Shown here piece after piece: positions 27,365 through 35,531 of a stretch of 60,899 nucleotides of DNA. Position numbers and translations under genes: made by a program. The DNA comes from Caldithrix abyssi (GTDB lineage: Bacteria; Calditrichota; Calditrichia; Calditrichales; Calditrichaceae): positions 1 to 60,899 of the forward strand of contig DRQG01000067.1 in assembly GCA_011369465.1 (NCBI GenBank), read 5' to 3'. The stretch's first letter is position 1; every line of letters begins with the position of its first letter. The notes beneath the pieces were generated by a model. It saw only the letters and a list, made by a program, of their open reading frames with translations. It made no database searches and was not told the DNA's origin.

Positions 27365-28624
27365 ATGGCAAAATTCATCATTGAGGGCGGTTATAAATTA
27401 AGCGGCCGTATTAAAGTAGCCGGGAATAAAAACGCCGCATTGCCGATCATCGCGGCCACGGTATTAACCGACGAAACCTGCTGCCTGTACAACGTGCCCG
27501 AGATAAAAGACGTGCATATTATGCTGCATATATTAAAGGATCTGGGTAAACAGATCGAGCGCGAAGGCCCCAACAGCTACATCGTCAGCGGGACAGTAAA
27601 TAAGACCCGCCTGAATATGGAATTAGCCGGTAAATTACGCGCCTCTATTCTGTTCCTGAGCGGATTGTTGGCCCGTTTTGGAGAAGCGGAATTCCCTCCG
27701 CCCGGCGGATGCGTGATTGGCAGACGGAATCTGGACGGCCATTTTACGGTGGTTGAAAATTTTGGCGGAGAGATTGAAATCAAAGACGACCGGTTCCGGG
27801 CGGTTTCGCCCAAACCGCGCCCGGCCTCTATCTTTTTACTGGAAGCATCCGTAACCGCCACGGAAAACGCTCTGCTTCTTGCGGCGGCCGCTGACGGCGA
27901 AACGGTGATCGAGAACGCCGCTTCGGAACCCCATATTGCCGACCTGATCGATGTCCTCGAGAAAATGGGCGCGCAGATCGAAGGACGAGGAAGCAATTTT
28001 CTGCGTATCAAAGGGCAGCGTTCTCTACACGGCTTTACCCATAGCGTCGCCGCCGATCATATTGAAGCCGGCACCTTTGCCATTGCCGCCGCCTGTACAA
28101 GCAGCGATTTGGAAATTACCGGCGTGAACAGGGATCATTTGCGCGTCATTGTTCATTATTTAAAACAGATGAATGTGGATGTAAGCTACACGGATAATAC
28201 CACGTTGCGCGTACGTCCGGCGCAGCTTTCGGCCCGGCAAAAGAAGATACAAACCGGATTGTGGCCCGGTTTTCCCACCGATTTGATGAGCCCAATGATC
28301 GTTCTGGCCACACAGGCGCGCGGAATGGTGCTCTTTCAGGATTGGATGTATGAATCGAGGATGTTTTTTGTGGATAAACTGATTGTTATGGGCGCGGAAA
28401 TTATCCAGTGCGATCCGCACCGCGTTGTGGTAAGCGGACCGGCCAGGCTGCGCAGTCAAAAACTCAGCAGCCCGGATATTCGCGCCGGAATTGCCCTGGT
28501 CATTGCCGCCCTGGCTGCGCAAGGCCAAAGCATCATTGAGCATGCCGAGCTGATCGACCGCGGATATGAAGATATTGTCCAACGTTTCGGGGCGATCGGC
28601 GCCAACATAAGCCGCAATAATTAG
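27365..28624 (+). CDS. murA: UDP-N-acetylglucosamine 1-carboxyvinyltransferase (MurA)
   Basis: The product has 419 residues, the standard length. Active-site residues are all present: Lys22 (AGNKNAALP), Arg92 (LRASIL), Cys116 in the lid loop (PPGGCVIGRR), Arg120, the Asp of FPTDLMSP, and IDRGYED near the C-terminus. It transfers enolpyruvate from PEP to UDP-GlcNAc in the cytoplasm, the first step towards UDP-MurNAc. Cys116 predicts fosfomycin sensitivity from family knowledge. Four bases after murB, so co-translated. The preceding PLP enzyme gene completes a likely three-gene operon. Confidence 0.92.
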   Translation: MAKFIIEGGYKLSGRIKVAGNKNAALPIIAATVLTDETCCLYNVPEIKDVHIMLHILKDLGKQIEREGPNSYIVSGTVNKTRLNMELAGKLRASILFLSGLLARFGEAEFPPPGGCVIGRRNLDGHFTVVENFGGEIEIKDDRFRAVSPKPRPASIFLLEASVTATENALLLAAAADGETVIENAASEPHIADLIDVLEKMGAQIEGRGSNFLRIKGQRSLHGFTHSVAADHIEAGTFAIAAACTSSDLEITGVNRDHLRVIVHYLKQMNVDVSYTDNTTLRVRPAQLSARQKKIQTGLWPGFPTDLMSPMIVLATQARGMVLFQDWMYESRMFFVDKLIVMGAEIIQCDPHRVVVSGPARLRSQKLSSPDIRAGIALVIAALAAQGQSIIEHAELIDRGYEDIVQRFGAIGANISRNN

Positions 28625-28748
28625 GCACTGCTGCAGCAGGCGCGCGTAACCGCTATGCGTGGAACAGATAAAATCGCTTCATCTTTACATAAATGATTTT
28701 CATCCGTATCTTACCTTAGTATTATGAATATGAAACCAAAAAAATAAT

Positions 28749-29744
28749 ATGCGCTCAAATTTTCCCCGGAATAAAATTATTATTTTGATTTTTTTTCTAT
28801 CCGCCATAACTATTCCCCCTTTCATTGGGGAAAGCAGTGTCAAATTAATGGAGGCCTTTTCGAATCCGGCTTCACTAAGCTACCAGATTTTGTTTGGCAT
28901 CCGTCTTCCGCGCATCGCTTTCGCTTTTTTAACCGGCGCCGGTCTGGCTTTAATTGGCGCGGTATTTCAGGCTCTGCTGCGTAATGATCTGGCCACGCCG
29001 TACACGCTGGGCGTTTCGTCCGGCGGGTCTCTTGGCGCTGTGATCGCCATTAAAACCGGTCTCATTCTTCAGTTCTTCGGTTTCTCGACCATTACCCTTT
29101 TTTCCATCGGCGGCAGTATGCTCACCATCAGCGGCATTTACTGGATCGCAGGACGCAGCCGGGAGATGAATAGCAATACATTGATCTTAGCCGGCGTAAC
29201 GATCGGTTTGTTCTTTTCGTCGTTGATCTTGTTTATCCACTATCTGGCCGATTTCACCGAGACGTATCACATGGTGCGCTGGTTGATGGGTTCGCTTTCG
29301 GTTAGCGGCTGGATGTATCCGCTCACGCTGCTCATCATTTTTCTGCCGGTGTTTTTTTATTTTTACCGGGAAACGCCCGCTTTCAATATTTTACTGGCCA
29401 GCGAAGAAATGGCTTTGAGTAAAGGCGTGCAGGTGGAACGACTACAGCGCGTAAGCTTTTGGCTGGCCTCTCTGCTGGTAGGCGCCATTGTGGCCATCGC
29501 CGGGCCGATTGGTTTTGTGGGGTTGATTGTGCCGCATATTCTGCGATTGCTGCTGGGCACGGATCATCGTCGTTTATTTCCGGGTGTGGTACTGGCCGGC
29601 GGCGCCTTTTTGGTGTGGTGCGATACCCTGGCCCGAACGCTTATTCTGCCGGCCGAATTGCCGGTGGGGATTATCACTTCTCTGTTCGGCGGGCCGTTTT
29701 TTATTTATCTGTTAATCAAACGGCAGAGGAATGTGATGGAGTAG
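28749..29744 (+). CDS. FecCD/BtuC-family ABC transporter permease (orphan)
   Basis: A 331-residue polytopic permease with about nine or ten membrane segments. Family blocks: ILFGIRLPRIAFAFLTGAGL, GAVFQALLRNDLATPYTLGV, GPIGFVGLIVPHILRLLLG, and DTLARTLILPAELPVGI. Members move ferric siderophores, haem or cobalamin with a binding protein and an ATPase. Neither partner gene is adjacent: a repeat-filled gap follows. Cobalamin is a plausible cargo because a B12-dependent mutase pathway lies 4 kb away, but that is inference. I see no Shine-Dalgarno before ATG 28749. Confidence 0.88.
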   Translation: MRSNFPRNKIIILIFFLSAITIPPFIGESSVKLMEAFSNPASLSYQILFGIRLPRIAFAFLTGAGLALIGAVFQALLRNDLATPYTLGVSSGGSLGAVIAIKTGLILQFFGFSTITLFSIGGSMLTISGIYWIAGRSREMNSNTLILAGVTIGLFFSSLILFIHYLADFTETYHMVRWLMGSLSVSGWMYPLTLLIIFLPVFFYFYRETPAFNILLASEEMALSKGVQVERLQRVSFWLASLLVGAIVAIAGPIGFVGLIVPHILRLLLGTDHRRLFPGVVLAGGAFLVWCDTLARTLILPAELPVGIITSLFGGPFFIYLLIKRQRNVME

Positions 29745-30437
29745 AGTTGTTAGTTTTCAGTTATCGGCTCTCAGCTGTCGGCCATCGGCTGTTGGCTATA
29801 GGCTTTGGGCTATTGGCTATCAGCTATCGGCTGTCAGCTACTTGACTCTCGGCTTTTAATTCGTAATTCATAATTGAATGATTCGTAATTCTGTACCCAT
29901 TCCCAGTTCCCAGTTTCCAATTTCCAGTTCCCCCCGCCACGGCAGGTTCTTCGCTTCGCTGCGAAAGTTATCAGCACAAAGTACTTCTAAATTCGTAAAT
30001 CGTTAATCGGTGTTCGAAATTCTGGTCTTCCGGCTATTAGCTGCCTGCCCTGAGCGAAGTCGAAGGGTCAGTTCTCAGTTATCAGTTGTTAGTTTAAAGT
30101 ACATCTCAATTCATATATCGTTAATCGGTGTTCGAAATTCTTTTCTCCCGGCTATTAGATGCAAGCTGTTGGCTGCCTGACCTGATCTACTGAAGGTAAC
30201 AGGATAGGCTTCGACAAGACTTCGTTCCGCCCGGGCGGAATCAGTCGAACGCTCAGCCTACGTTCCCTGAGCCTGTCGAAGGGTGAACCGGTCGAAAGTA
30301 CCTGCTTTCTGGGCGCAAGATAAATCTTGCGTTACTTTGTGCCTTTGTCCCTTTGCCCCTTTGTGCCTATTTTATCTGTAAATAATTATCTGCCACTTCA
30401 TAATAAGTACTTTGTACTATGCCCAAGATAAATCTTG
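29745..30437. repeat. Large repeat mosaic with REP-like element copy 3
   Basis: Nearly 700 bases without a gene. In order: GGCTATTGGCTATCAG words (29755-29846), CCCAGTTCCCAG words (29900-29930), the 38-bp element (29932-29969), and a direct repeat of about 65 bases (29979-30045 and 30096-30163, containing CGTTAATCGGTGTTCGAAAT). The block continues with CCCTGAGCGAAGTCGAAGGG (30048-30067), a perfect palindrome TTCCGCCCGGGCGGAA (30225-30240), CCCTGAGCCTGTCGAAGGG (30265-30283), GCAAGATAAATCTTGC (30315-30330, again in part at 30423) and a TGCCTTTGTCCC run (30334-30368). Confidence 0.85.
29932..29969 (+). repeat. 38-bp REP-like element, copy 3
   Basis: Differs from copies 1 and 2 at two positions (CACGGCAGG for CACGGCGGG, and CGCTGCGAA for CGCTACGAA). 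It has the same orientation and again directly follows a TTCCAGTTCC run. Confidence 0.85.
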
Positions 30438-30439
30438 CC

Positions 30440-30910
30440 TTACAATTCCTCGCCCATCTGGCCGGTAAGCAAACGGTATTCCTTTTCCACGCGCTGGTGA
30501 TGGATGTCTTCCTCTTTAGCCAGATTCTCAAAAAGGGTGATCAGTTCTTCATCCCTTGCCGCTTTGGCGGCAGCAGCAAACACATTGCCGGCGGCGAACT
30601 CACGTTTTAAGGCAATTTCCAGAATATCTTCAACGGTTAGCTTTTTATCCAGCTCAACTACATTTTCTCCATGAGAGTCTAATGTGTTTTGAAAAACCGC
30701 CTCGTCTTCTACCGCCACATCCAAATCATATAATTCGGTTTCTTTAATATTGATCAATGTGTTCTCATGACGCACTTCTTCTTCGGCCAGTTGTTTCAGG
30801 AACTCCCGCGCTTTTTCATCGGAAACTATTTCCATACCATAACGGTACAATTTTTGTGAATCAATTTCCTGTTGAATGGCAATGTCCAGTAAATCGCGTA
30901 ACGTCTTCAT
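30440..30910 (-). CDS. Ferritin-like / rubrerythrin-type diiron protein
   Basis: 156 residues, fully helical in appearance. Two metal-binding halves can be seen: Glu15, then ExxH as EEEVRHE (Glu45, His48), and Glu104, then EDIH (Glu134, His137). It lacks the rubredoxin domain of full rubrerythrin. The family acts in peroxide or oxygen defence and iron handling in the cytoplasm of anaerobes. ATGA overlap with the upstream envelope-protein gene (30907-30910) and AAGGAG 7 bases before the start indicate translational coupling. Confidence 0.85.
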   Translation of the reverse strand: MKTLRDLLDIAIQQEIDSQKLYRYGMEIVSDEKAREFLKQLAEEEVRHENTLINIKETELYDLDVAVEDEAVFQNTLDSHGENVVELDKKLTVEDILEIALKREFAAGNVFAAAAKAARDEELITLFENLAKEEDIHHQRVEKEYRLLTGQMGEEL

Positions 30911-31578
30911 TTTTGGCTCCTTTTTGATGGAATAATGATTCCTACCTCAATATTAATACTATCATTCTCATCTGCGATCGTATAGGAAGGCATCAGTACA
31001 AGTTTATTGGATCTCTGCAAGGCGATCTCAAAAGGTAATCCAAATGAAAAACTAACACGGGTATCTCGCTCCTCGAAAGCTCCACCGTATTCGCCTTTGA
31101 ATTTAAGTATATTGAGAAAAATACCCGCGAAAAACATCAATTTATACTTTTCCTGATGTTCCGGTAGAAAAAATATTCTTCCTCCCAAAATGTATCCCGA
31201 TGATGAAGTGAGGCGATAAGTTCTAACCAGTCCATCCTTTTTATAGGAATAGGAACTGGATAGATAGCTTAAAGAGAGTGATAAAAACATCAGGGTATTC
31301 TCCTCCTGTTTTAGCGCATTAACGGTAATCGAAGGAGAAAAGGTGCCTATATAAGGCATCCCATTTTTATATCCGTTTGTGCCCACATAACTCAAACCGA
31401 TATCGAACACCCCGTTGAATGAATAACCAACACCGCCGCCGATTCCTCTGGTCTCATCGGCAAAAGCCATCCCGGCAGAAAAACCCAATCCGCTTTGTCC
31501 TTTCGGCAAAAATTCACCCTGAGAAAACCCTAAAACGGGTAACAAAACAAAGCTTACGAAGAATACTGTTCTTTTCAT
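30907..31578 (-). CDS. Envelope protein with signal peptide, probable beta-barrel (paralogue A)
   Basis: 223 residues from ATG 31578; longer starts up to 31608 lack a better site. The signal peptide ends GFSQ. Alternating hydrophobic strands and a Gly-rich start (GFSAGMAFADETRGIGGGVG) suggest an outer-membrane beta-barrel. The mature N-terminus GEFLPKGQSGLG is shared with the next gene upstream (31840-32541), so the two are tandem paralogues. Function unknown. Its stop overlaps the start of the ferritin-like gene. Confidence 0.7.
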   Translation of the reverse strand: MKRTVFFVSFVLLPVLGFSQGEFLPKGQSGLGFSAGMAFADETRGIGGGVGYSFNGVFDIGLSYVGTNGYKNGMPYIGTFSPSITVNALKQEENTLMFLSLSLSYLSSSYSYKKDGLVRTYRLTSSSGYILGGRIFFLPEHQEKYKLMFFAGIFLNILKFKGEYGGAFEERDTRVSFSFGLPFEIALQRSNKLVLMPSYTIADENDSINIEVGIIIPSKRSQK

Positions 31579-31839
31579 CCTAATCTCTTTCACCTTTAAA
31601 TTCAACAAACGGTAAAATATAGTAGTGTATACTCTCTCATTGAAAAAAGCAATCTCATAAGAATGTTAGAGTAATTTCCTGAGTGATTTTCTTTTTAAAT
31701 CTCACCGTAGTCGCTATCTCTCAATTCATCTCTTGTAGATAAAAAATGGTTTTACTTTAGTCCTATAATTTTCATCATTCAGTTTGATATTCACTATATC
31801 ATTTTTTGGGATTCCAAAATTGAAATCTAAAAAACTATA

Positions 31840-32541
31840 TTATTCAAGTTTACTTCCAATCATAGATAAGCTAATATTAAACGAATTGGCATCTTTATTT
31901 ACTACAACGGCCGGTGTTATTATAAGTAATGTATTATTTTCTTTAGCCATATCTAATTTAAAAATCAACGGTAAAGCGATGCTGAAATTCAACCGTGAAA
32001 GATCATCCCTTCGTTCAAGTCCGTCATCGCCTAATAAGGGCATTCCGTTTTGATCTTTATAAGATAGAGTAAGCGAAGAATAAGAAATGCCCAATAGCGG
32101 CATGATAGAAAATTTTTCATCCGATTGTATTTTATAAAAGGTTTCCACACCGAATAGTAATCCGTTTCCGGAAACATCATAGCTATTATAGTCTACCCGA
32201 TAACGGTCTGTGTAACTGTTTAGTAAAAGGTTGGCCGTCAATGATAGATTTATTTTGATATTCTCATTTTGCTTTAACCAATGGAACGCGATAAACGGAG
32301 AATAAGTGCTTACAGAGTGTGCATCATCCTGACGAGCGGAAGCTTTAGCGTAATCTAAACCTATATCAAAGATACCATTAATAGAGAAACCGGCACCTAA
32401 ACCGATACCCGTTGTTTCTCTATTTAACGCATACCCTACCGATACGCCCAACCCGCTTTGTCCTTTGGGCAAGAACTCGCCCTGAGAAAAACCCAAAATA
32501 GGCAATAAAATTACTATTACAACGTGGGCCGTTTTTTTCAT
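31840..32541 (-). CDS. Envelope protein with signal peptide, probable beta-barrel (paralogue B)
   Basis: 233 residues. Signal peptide ends GFSQ, mature start GEFLPKGQSGLGVSVGYALN, and the same block GINGxFDIGLDYA-like as paralogue A (FSINGIFDIGLDYAKA against FNGVFDIGLSYVG). A strand-rich sequence ends NSFNISLSMIG, as expected for a membrane barrel. About 260 bases separate the two genes (31579-31839), without another ORF that I trust. Function unknown. Confidence 0.7.
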   Translation of the reverse strand: MKKTAHVVIVILLPILGFSQGEFLPKGQSGLGVSVGYALNRETTGIGLGAGFSINGIFDIGLDYAKASARQDDAHSVSTYSPFIAFHWLKQNENIKINLSLTANLLLNSYTDRYRVDYNSYDVSGNGLLFGVETFYKIQSDEKFSIMPLLGISYSSLTLSYKDQNGMPLLGDDGLERRDDLSRLNFSIALPLIFKLDMAKENNTLLIITPAVVVNKDANSFNISLSMIGSKLE

Positions 32542-32585
32542 ATTAATCCTTTCTTTAAAGAACTAAATATAAAAAATAAAATATA

Positions 32586-33140
32586 TTATTTCCTGCTTCT
32601 ATAGAGTACTTCATTCAGCATACCGTATAAATCGAAGAAACCCTCGGGATAATATTCCTCGTCAACGTTTATGGAAAGCGCTCTGACAGCTTTTAATCTG
32701 GCTCCCCGAGAGGGCCGGTATGCTAATGCAATATGGGTAGCAGGTATTATAATATTATCTGTTCTTGGCAGAATATCGGGAAAGTGCACGAAATCCACTT
32801 CCTTAAAAAGAGAATCCAATTGGTTAAGTTTATGCAAATCGACGTAATAGCTGTTCACAAAAACCGGGTCGGATTTATAGAATCTTTCAAAAACTTTTAT
32901 CTGACCGTTATATGTAATATGATATTCTTTTCCCGTAAAGGTACCGACCGGAGGGGGAACATCTCTTCCCTCGGTTTTGATATAAATAATAAAAACATCC
33001 GGTTCAACTTTAGGCTTGTGTTTTGTCTCATTAACATAGCCGCGCTGCCTGCTTTTTTTTGTCGGTTTGTGGGGAACAGGCACACAGCCGATAAAAAGAA
33101 ACAGAATTGATAATAAAATTACTGCATTTTTTCTGACCAT
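32586..33140 (-). CDS. Lipoprotein of unknown function
   Basis: 184 residues. Lipobox LFIGC with Cys19 after a hydrophobic stretch, then a basic linker (PHKPTKKSRQR) and a compact domain with many aromatic residues. I do not recognise a family. It stands 44 bases upstream of paralogue B on the same strand, so it probably belongs to the envelope operon that ends with the ferritin-like gene. Confidence 0.7.
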   Translation of the reverse strand: MVRKNAVILLSILFLFIGCVPVPHKPTKKSRQRGYVNETKHKPKVEPDVFIIYIKTEGRDVPPPVGTFTGKEYHITYNGQIKVFERFYKSDPVFVNSYYVDLHKLNQLDSLFKEVDFVHFPDILPRTDNIIIPATHIALAYRPSRGARLKAVRALSINVDEEYYPEGFFDLYGMLNEVLYRSRK

Positions 33141-33202
33141 GGTCTTGTACCAAAAACAAGGATGAATGTTTTGTTTAATAAACCTTTATCCCGTACAGGG
33201 TA

Positions 33203-33607
33203 TTACCCCTTTGTCCGGCAAATTTCCGTAAGCACCTTTCCCGTAGAGTTTGGATGCAGGAAGGCGATAAGCGTATTGTGCGCGCCCGGCCGGGGCTGTT
33301 CATCAATCAATTGAATATGTTTATTTTTAAAACCGGCCAGATCGCCCTCGATGTCATCCGATTCATAGGCAATATGGTGCATACCTTCGCCGCGTTTCTC
33401 GATGAATTTGGCGATGGGGCTGTCCTGCGCCATTGGTTCCAGCAGTTCGATACGTACTTCGCCGACGGCAAAAATAGCCGTTTTCACTTTTTGATCGGCC
33501 ACCTCTTCTCTGCCAATCAGTCGCAGTCCCAGCACATCGCGATAAAAAGGGATGTGTTCTTCCAGCGACCGTACGGCGATGCCAATGTGATTGATTTTGG
33601 TAATCAT
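33203..33607 (-). CDS. mce: Methylmalonyl-CoA epimerase
   Basis: 134 residues, the normal length. VOC fold with NHIGIAVRSLEEHIPFYRD at the start, RIELLEPM, and GEGMHHIAYESDD, giving the metal ligands (His and Glu). It interconverts (R)- and (S)-methylmalonyl-CoA. Its ATG overlaps the stop of meaB (33604-33607), and the mutase genes follow upstream, so the whole set forms a propionyl-CoA/succinyl-CoA pathway. Confidence 0.93.
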   Translation of the reverse strand: MITKINHIGIAVRSLEEHIPFYRDVLGLRLIGREEVADQKVKTAIFAVGEVRIELLEPMAQDSPIAKFIEKRGEGMHHIAYESDDIEGDLAGFKNKHIQLIDEQPRPGAHNTLIAFLHPNSTGKVLTEICRTKG

Positions 33608-34560
33608 TTTGAATGATACTCCCAGGCAAAGGATTGCAGTTTTTCGTTGATCATAGCGTAGGGGCTGCGCTTGCCCTTGTAAATTTGTTCCACCCAGTGT
33701 TCCAGAAGATTGTCTTCACGCAGATAACGTTCCACTTCATTTTTAATTTTGGCCGCCAAAATGGTTTTGATTTCACTGGCGATGCGTTTTTTGCGTTTTT
33801 GTTCCAGCCAGCCGTTATTGCTGATCTTATCGAAATAGGCGTGCACGCCGGCCAGCATTTCATCAATGCCTTCGTTCAGTTTGGCCGAGGTCATAAACAC
33901 CGGGTTGCGCTCATCATCGTCATCCGTATATTTAAGCCCCAGCACATATTCCACCTCGGCGCGCACTTTGTCGGCGTCGTCGCGGTCGCTTTTGTTGATA
34001 ATGAAGATATCGCCGATTTCCATCACCCCGGCTTTGAGGGCCTGGATTTCATCTCCCAAACCGGGCACCAGCAGCAGAAGCACCACATCGGCCATTTCCA
34101 CCACATCAATTTCCGTCTGTCCCACGCCGATGGTCTCGATGATGATCAGGTCGAAACCGGCAGCGTCCAGCACTTTAATTACGTCGGCGGTAGCGCCGGC
34201 CACCCCGCCCAGATGCCCGCGTGAGGCCATAGAACGAATGAACACGCCGGAATCGGTGGCGTGTTTTTGCATGCGCAGACGGTCGCCCAAAATGGCGCCG
34301 CCGCTAAAAGGCGAACTGGGATCCACGGCGATCACCGCCACTGTACTGCCCCGCTTGCGCTCGCGATCGATGATGTGATCCAACAGACTGCTTTTTCCCG
34401 AACCCGGCGGGCCGGTGAGTCCCCACACCGCCGCCTTGCCGCAGTGGGGATACAATGTATCGATTAATTCCTCTTTTTGAGTATGGTCGTTTTCGATGTA
34501 GCTGATGGCCCGGGCCACGGCGCGCATTTCCCCGGCCAGTACTTTTTCGGCTAATTCCAT
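33604..34560 (-). CDS. meaB: MeaB-type GTPase, methylmalonyl-CoA mutase chaperone
   Basis: 318 residues. Walker A GLTGPPGSGKSSLLDH (about 47-62), GDRLRMQKH, GHLGGVAGATADV, VGQTEIDVVEMAD as the switch region, and NKSD base recognition. MeaB/ArgK protects and gates loading of adenosylcobalamin onto the mutase. It follows the cobalamin-binding subunit gene directly (one stop-start step at 34560/34561) and overlaps the epimerase gene. Confidence 0.93.
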   Translation of the reverse strand: MELAEKVLAGEMRAVARAISYIENDHTQKEELIDTLYPHCGKAAVWGLTGPPGSGKSSLLDHIIDRERKRGSTVAVIAVDPSSPFSGGAILGDRLRMQKHATDSGVFIRSMASRGHLGGVAGATADVIKVLDAAGFDLIIIETIGVGQTEIDVVEMADVVLLLLVPGLGDEIQALKAGVMEIGDIFIINKSDRDDADKVRAEVEYVLGLKYTDDDDERNPVFMTSAKLNEGIDEMLAGVHAYFDKISNNGWLEQKRKKRIASEIKTILAAKIKNEVERYLREDNLLEHWVEQIYKGKRSPYAMINEKLQSFAWEYHSK

Positions 34561-34965
34561 TTAATGGGCTGTCCTTTCCTTATTGGCTTCGATAAAAGCG
34601 ATAATGTCCTGCATGGGCGCGCCCGGGGTAAACACCACTTCCACGCCCTGTTCTTTTAAAAAGGGGATGTCCTCATCCGGTATCACTCCGCCGCCAAAGA
34701 CGATGATATTTTCCCCGCCATTTTCACGGATCAGGCGCACCACTTCTGGGAACAGCTCGTTGTGGGCGCCTGAGAGCAAGCTCAATCCCACAAAATCCAC
34801 GTCTTCCTGAACGGCCGTTTTGGCGATGGCCTGCGGCGACTGGCGGATACCCGTGTAAATAACCTCATAACCGGCGTCCTTGAGGGCGCGGGCCACATAT
34901 TTGGCGCCGCGGTCGTGGCCGTCCAACCCCGGTTTGGCAATTAATATGCGGATGCGTTTGGGCAT
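34561..34965 (-). CDS. Methylmalonyl-CoA mutase, cobalamin-binding (C-terminal) subunit
   Basis: 134 residues. The B12-binding motif is GLDGHDRG (Asp15, His17, Gly20), followed by GLSLLSGAHNELFPEV and FGGGVIPDEDIPFLKEQG. This is the Rossmann domain that in many bacteria is fused to the C-terminus of the large mutase chain. Here it is a separate gene, as in archaea and some FCB bacteria. Its catalytic partner is at 35532-37202. The S23-like gene and repeats sit between the two. Confidence 0.93.
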   Translation of the reverse strand: MPKRIRILIAKPGLDGHDRGAKYVARALKDAGYEVIYTGIRQSPQAIAKTAVQEDVDFVGLSLLSGAHNELFPEVVRLIRENGGENIIVFGGGVIPDEDIPFLKEQGVEVVFTPGAPMQDIIAFIEANKERTAH

Positions 34966-34998
34966 TCGATTCTCCTGTTTTGTGTTAATTTAAAGCAT

Positions 34999-35034
34999 AA
35001 AGGGACAAAGGGACAGAGGCACAAAGGCTCAAAG
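34999..35034 (+). repeat. GGGACAAAGG-type repeat, left flank of the S23-like gene
   Basis: AAGGGACAAAGGGACAGAGG-type units, period 8-9. The inverse orientation of the same words occurs at 35491-35526. The two arms enclose the four-helix-bundle gene. Confidence 0.85.
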
Positions 35035-35104
35035 TGATAGGAAAAGCATGCTGGCTTAAAAGAATATGATGAACTTGTTTTAATTATTCTGTTCATTTTT
35101 TATT

Positions 35105-35464
35105 CTACTTTAATTTACGAAGCAAACTGGATATCATCCGTTCAATTTCTTTCATTAGCTTATCCAGTCTGGTAAAATCTTCCGATGGTAAATATTTTAA
35201 TTCAAATGCAATTTCAATTTGAGTTTGAATTTCATACAACGATCCAATGGCAATGTGCAGGAATCGTACATAATCCTTTGTAGAATTTCTGCCATATCCT
35301 TCAGCTATATTACTTGGCACTGAGACAGACGCTTTACGCAATTGGGCGCTCAGTCCAAACATTTCCTCGTTAGGAAAAGACTTTGTGAGCTTGTAAACTT
35401 CCGACACCAAAGCCATAGATTTCTGCCAGATCAACAAATCTCTATAGGTTTTTATCTCTGACAT
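35105..35464 (-). CDS. Four-helix-bundle protein (S23 / 23S rRNA intervening-sequence protein family)
   Basis: 119 residues from ATG 35464 (GAGG 7 bases upstream). The motif order YRDLLIWQKSMALVSEVYKL, FPNEEMFGLSAQLRKASVSV, PSNIAEGYGR, and FLHIAIGSLYEIQTQIEIA is characteristic of the S23/IVP family, small helical bundles first found in intervening sequences of 23S rRNA genes and related to Avd of diversity-generating retroelements. The role of free-standing copies is not known. It interrupts the methylmalonyl-CoA mutase operon in the same orientation and is bracketed by inverted short repeats. Confidence 0.9.
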   Translation of the reverse strand: MSEIKTYRDLLIWQKSMALVSEVYKLTKSFPNEEMFGLSAQLRKASVSVPSNIAEGYGRNSTKDYVRFLHIAIGSLYEIQTQIEIAFELKYLPSEDFTRLDKLMKEIERMISSLLRKLK

Positions 35465-35490
35465 TTTCAACCTCGTAATCATATTATTAG

Positions 35491-35526
35491 ACTTTGTGCC
35501 TTTGCCCCTTTGTGCCTTTGTGCCTA
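35491..35526 (-). repeat. TTTGTGCCTTTGCCCC-type repeat, right flank of the S23-like gene
   Basis: Reverse complement of the words at 34999-35034; it ends just before the stop of the mutase gene (35532). The same family is also present at 14179-14212 and 30334-30368. Confidence 0.85.
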
Positions 35527-35531
35527 CGCAA

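Noticed and set aside
28625-28748. Cobalamin riboswitch before the BtuC-like permease
   Set aside because: The region is only 124 bases and lacks a recognisable B12 box; only a short GCTGCAGC palindrome is seen.
35105-35464. Reading the S23-like gene as ribosomal protein
   Set aside because: The family name derives from an intervening sequence in 23S rRNA genes; it is not a structural ribosomal protein and no rRNA is nearby.
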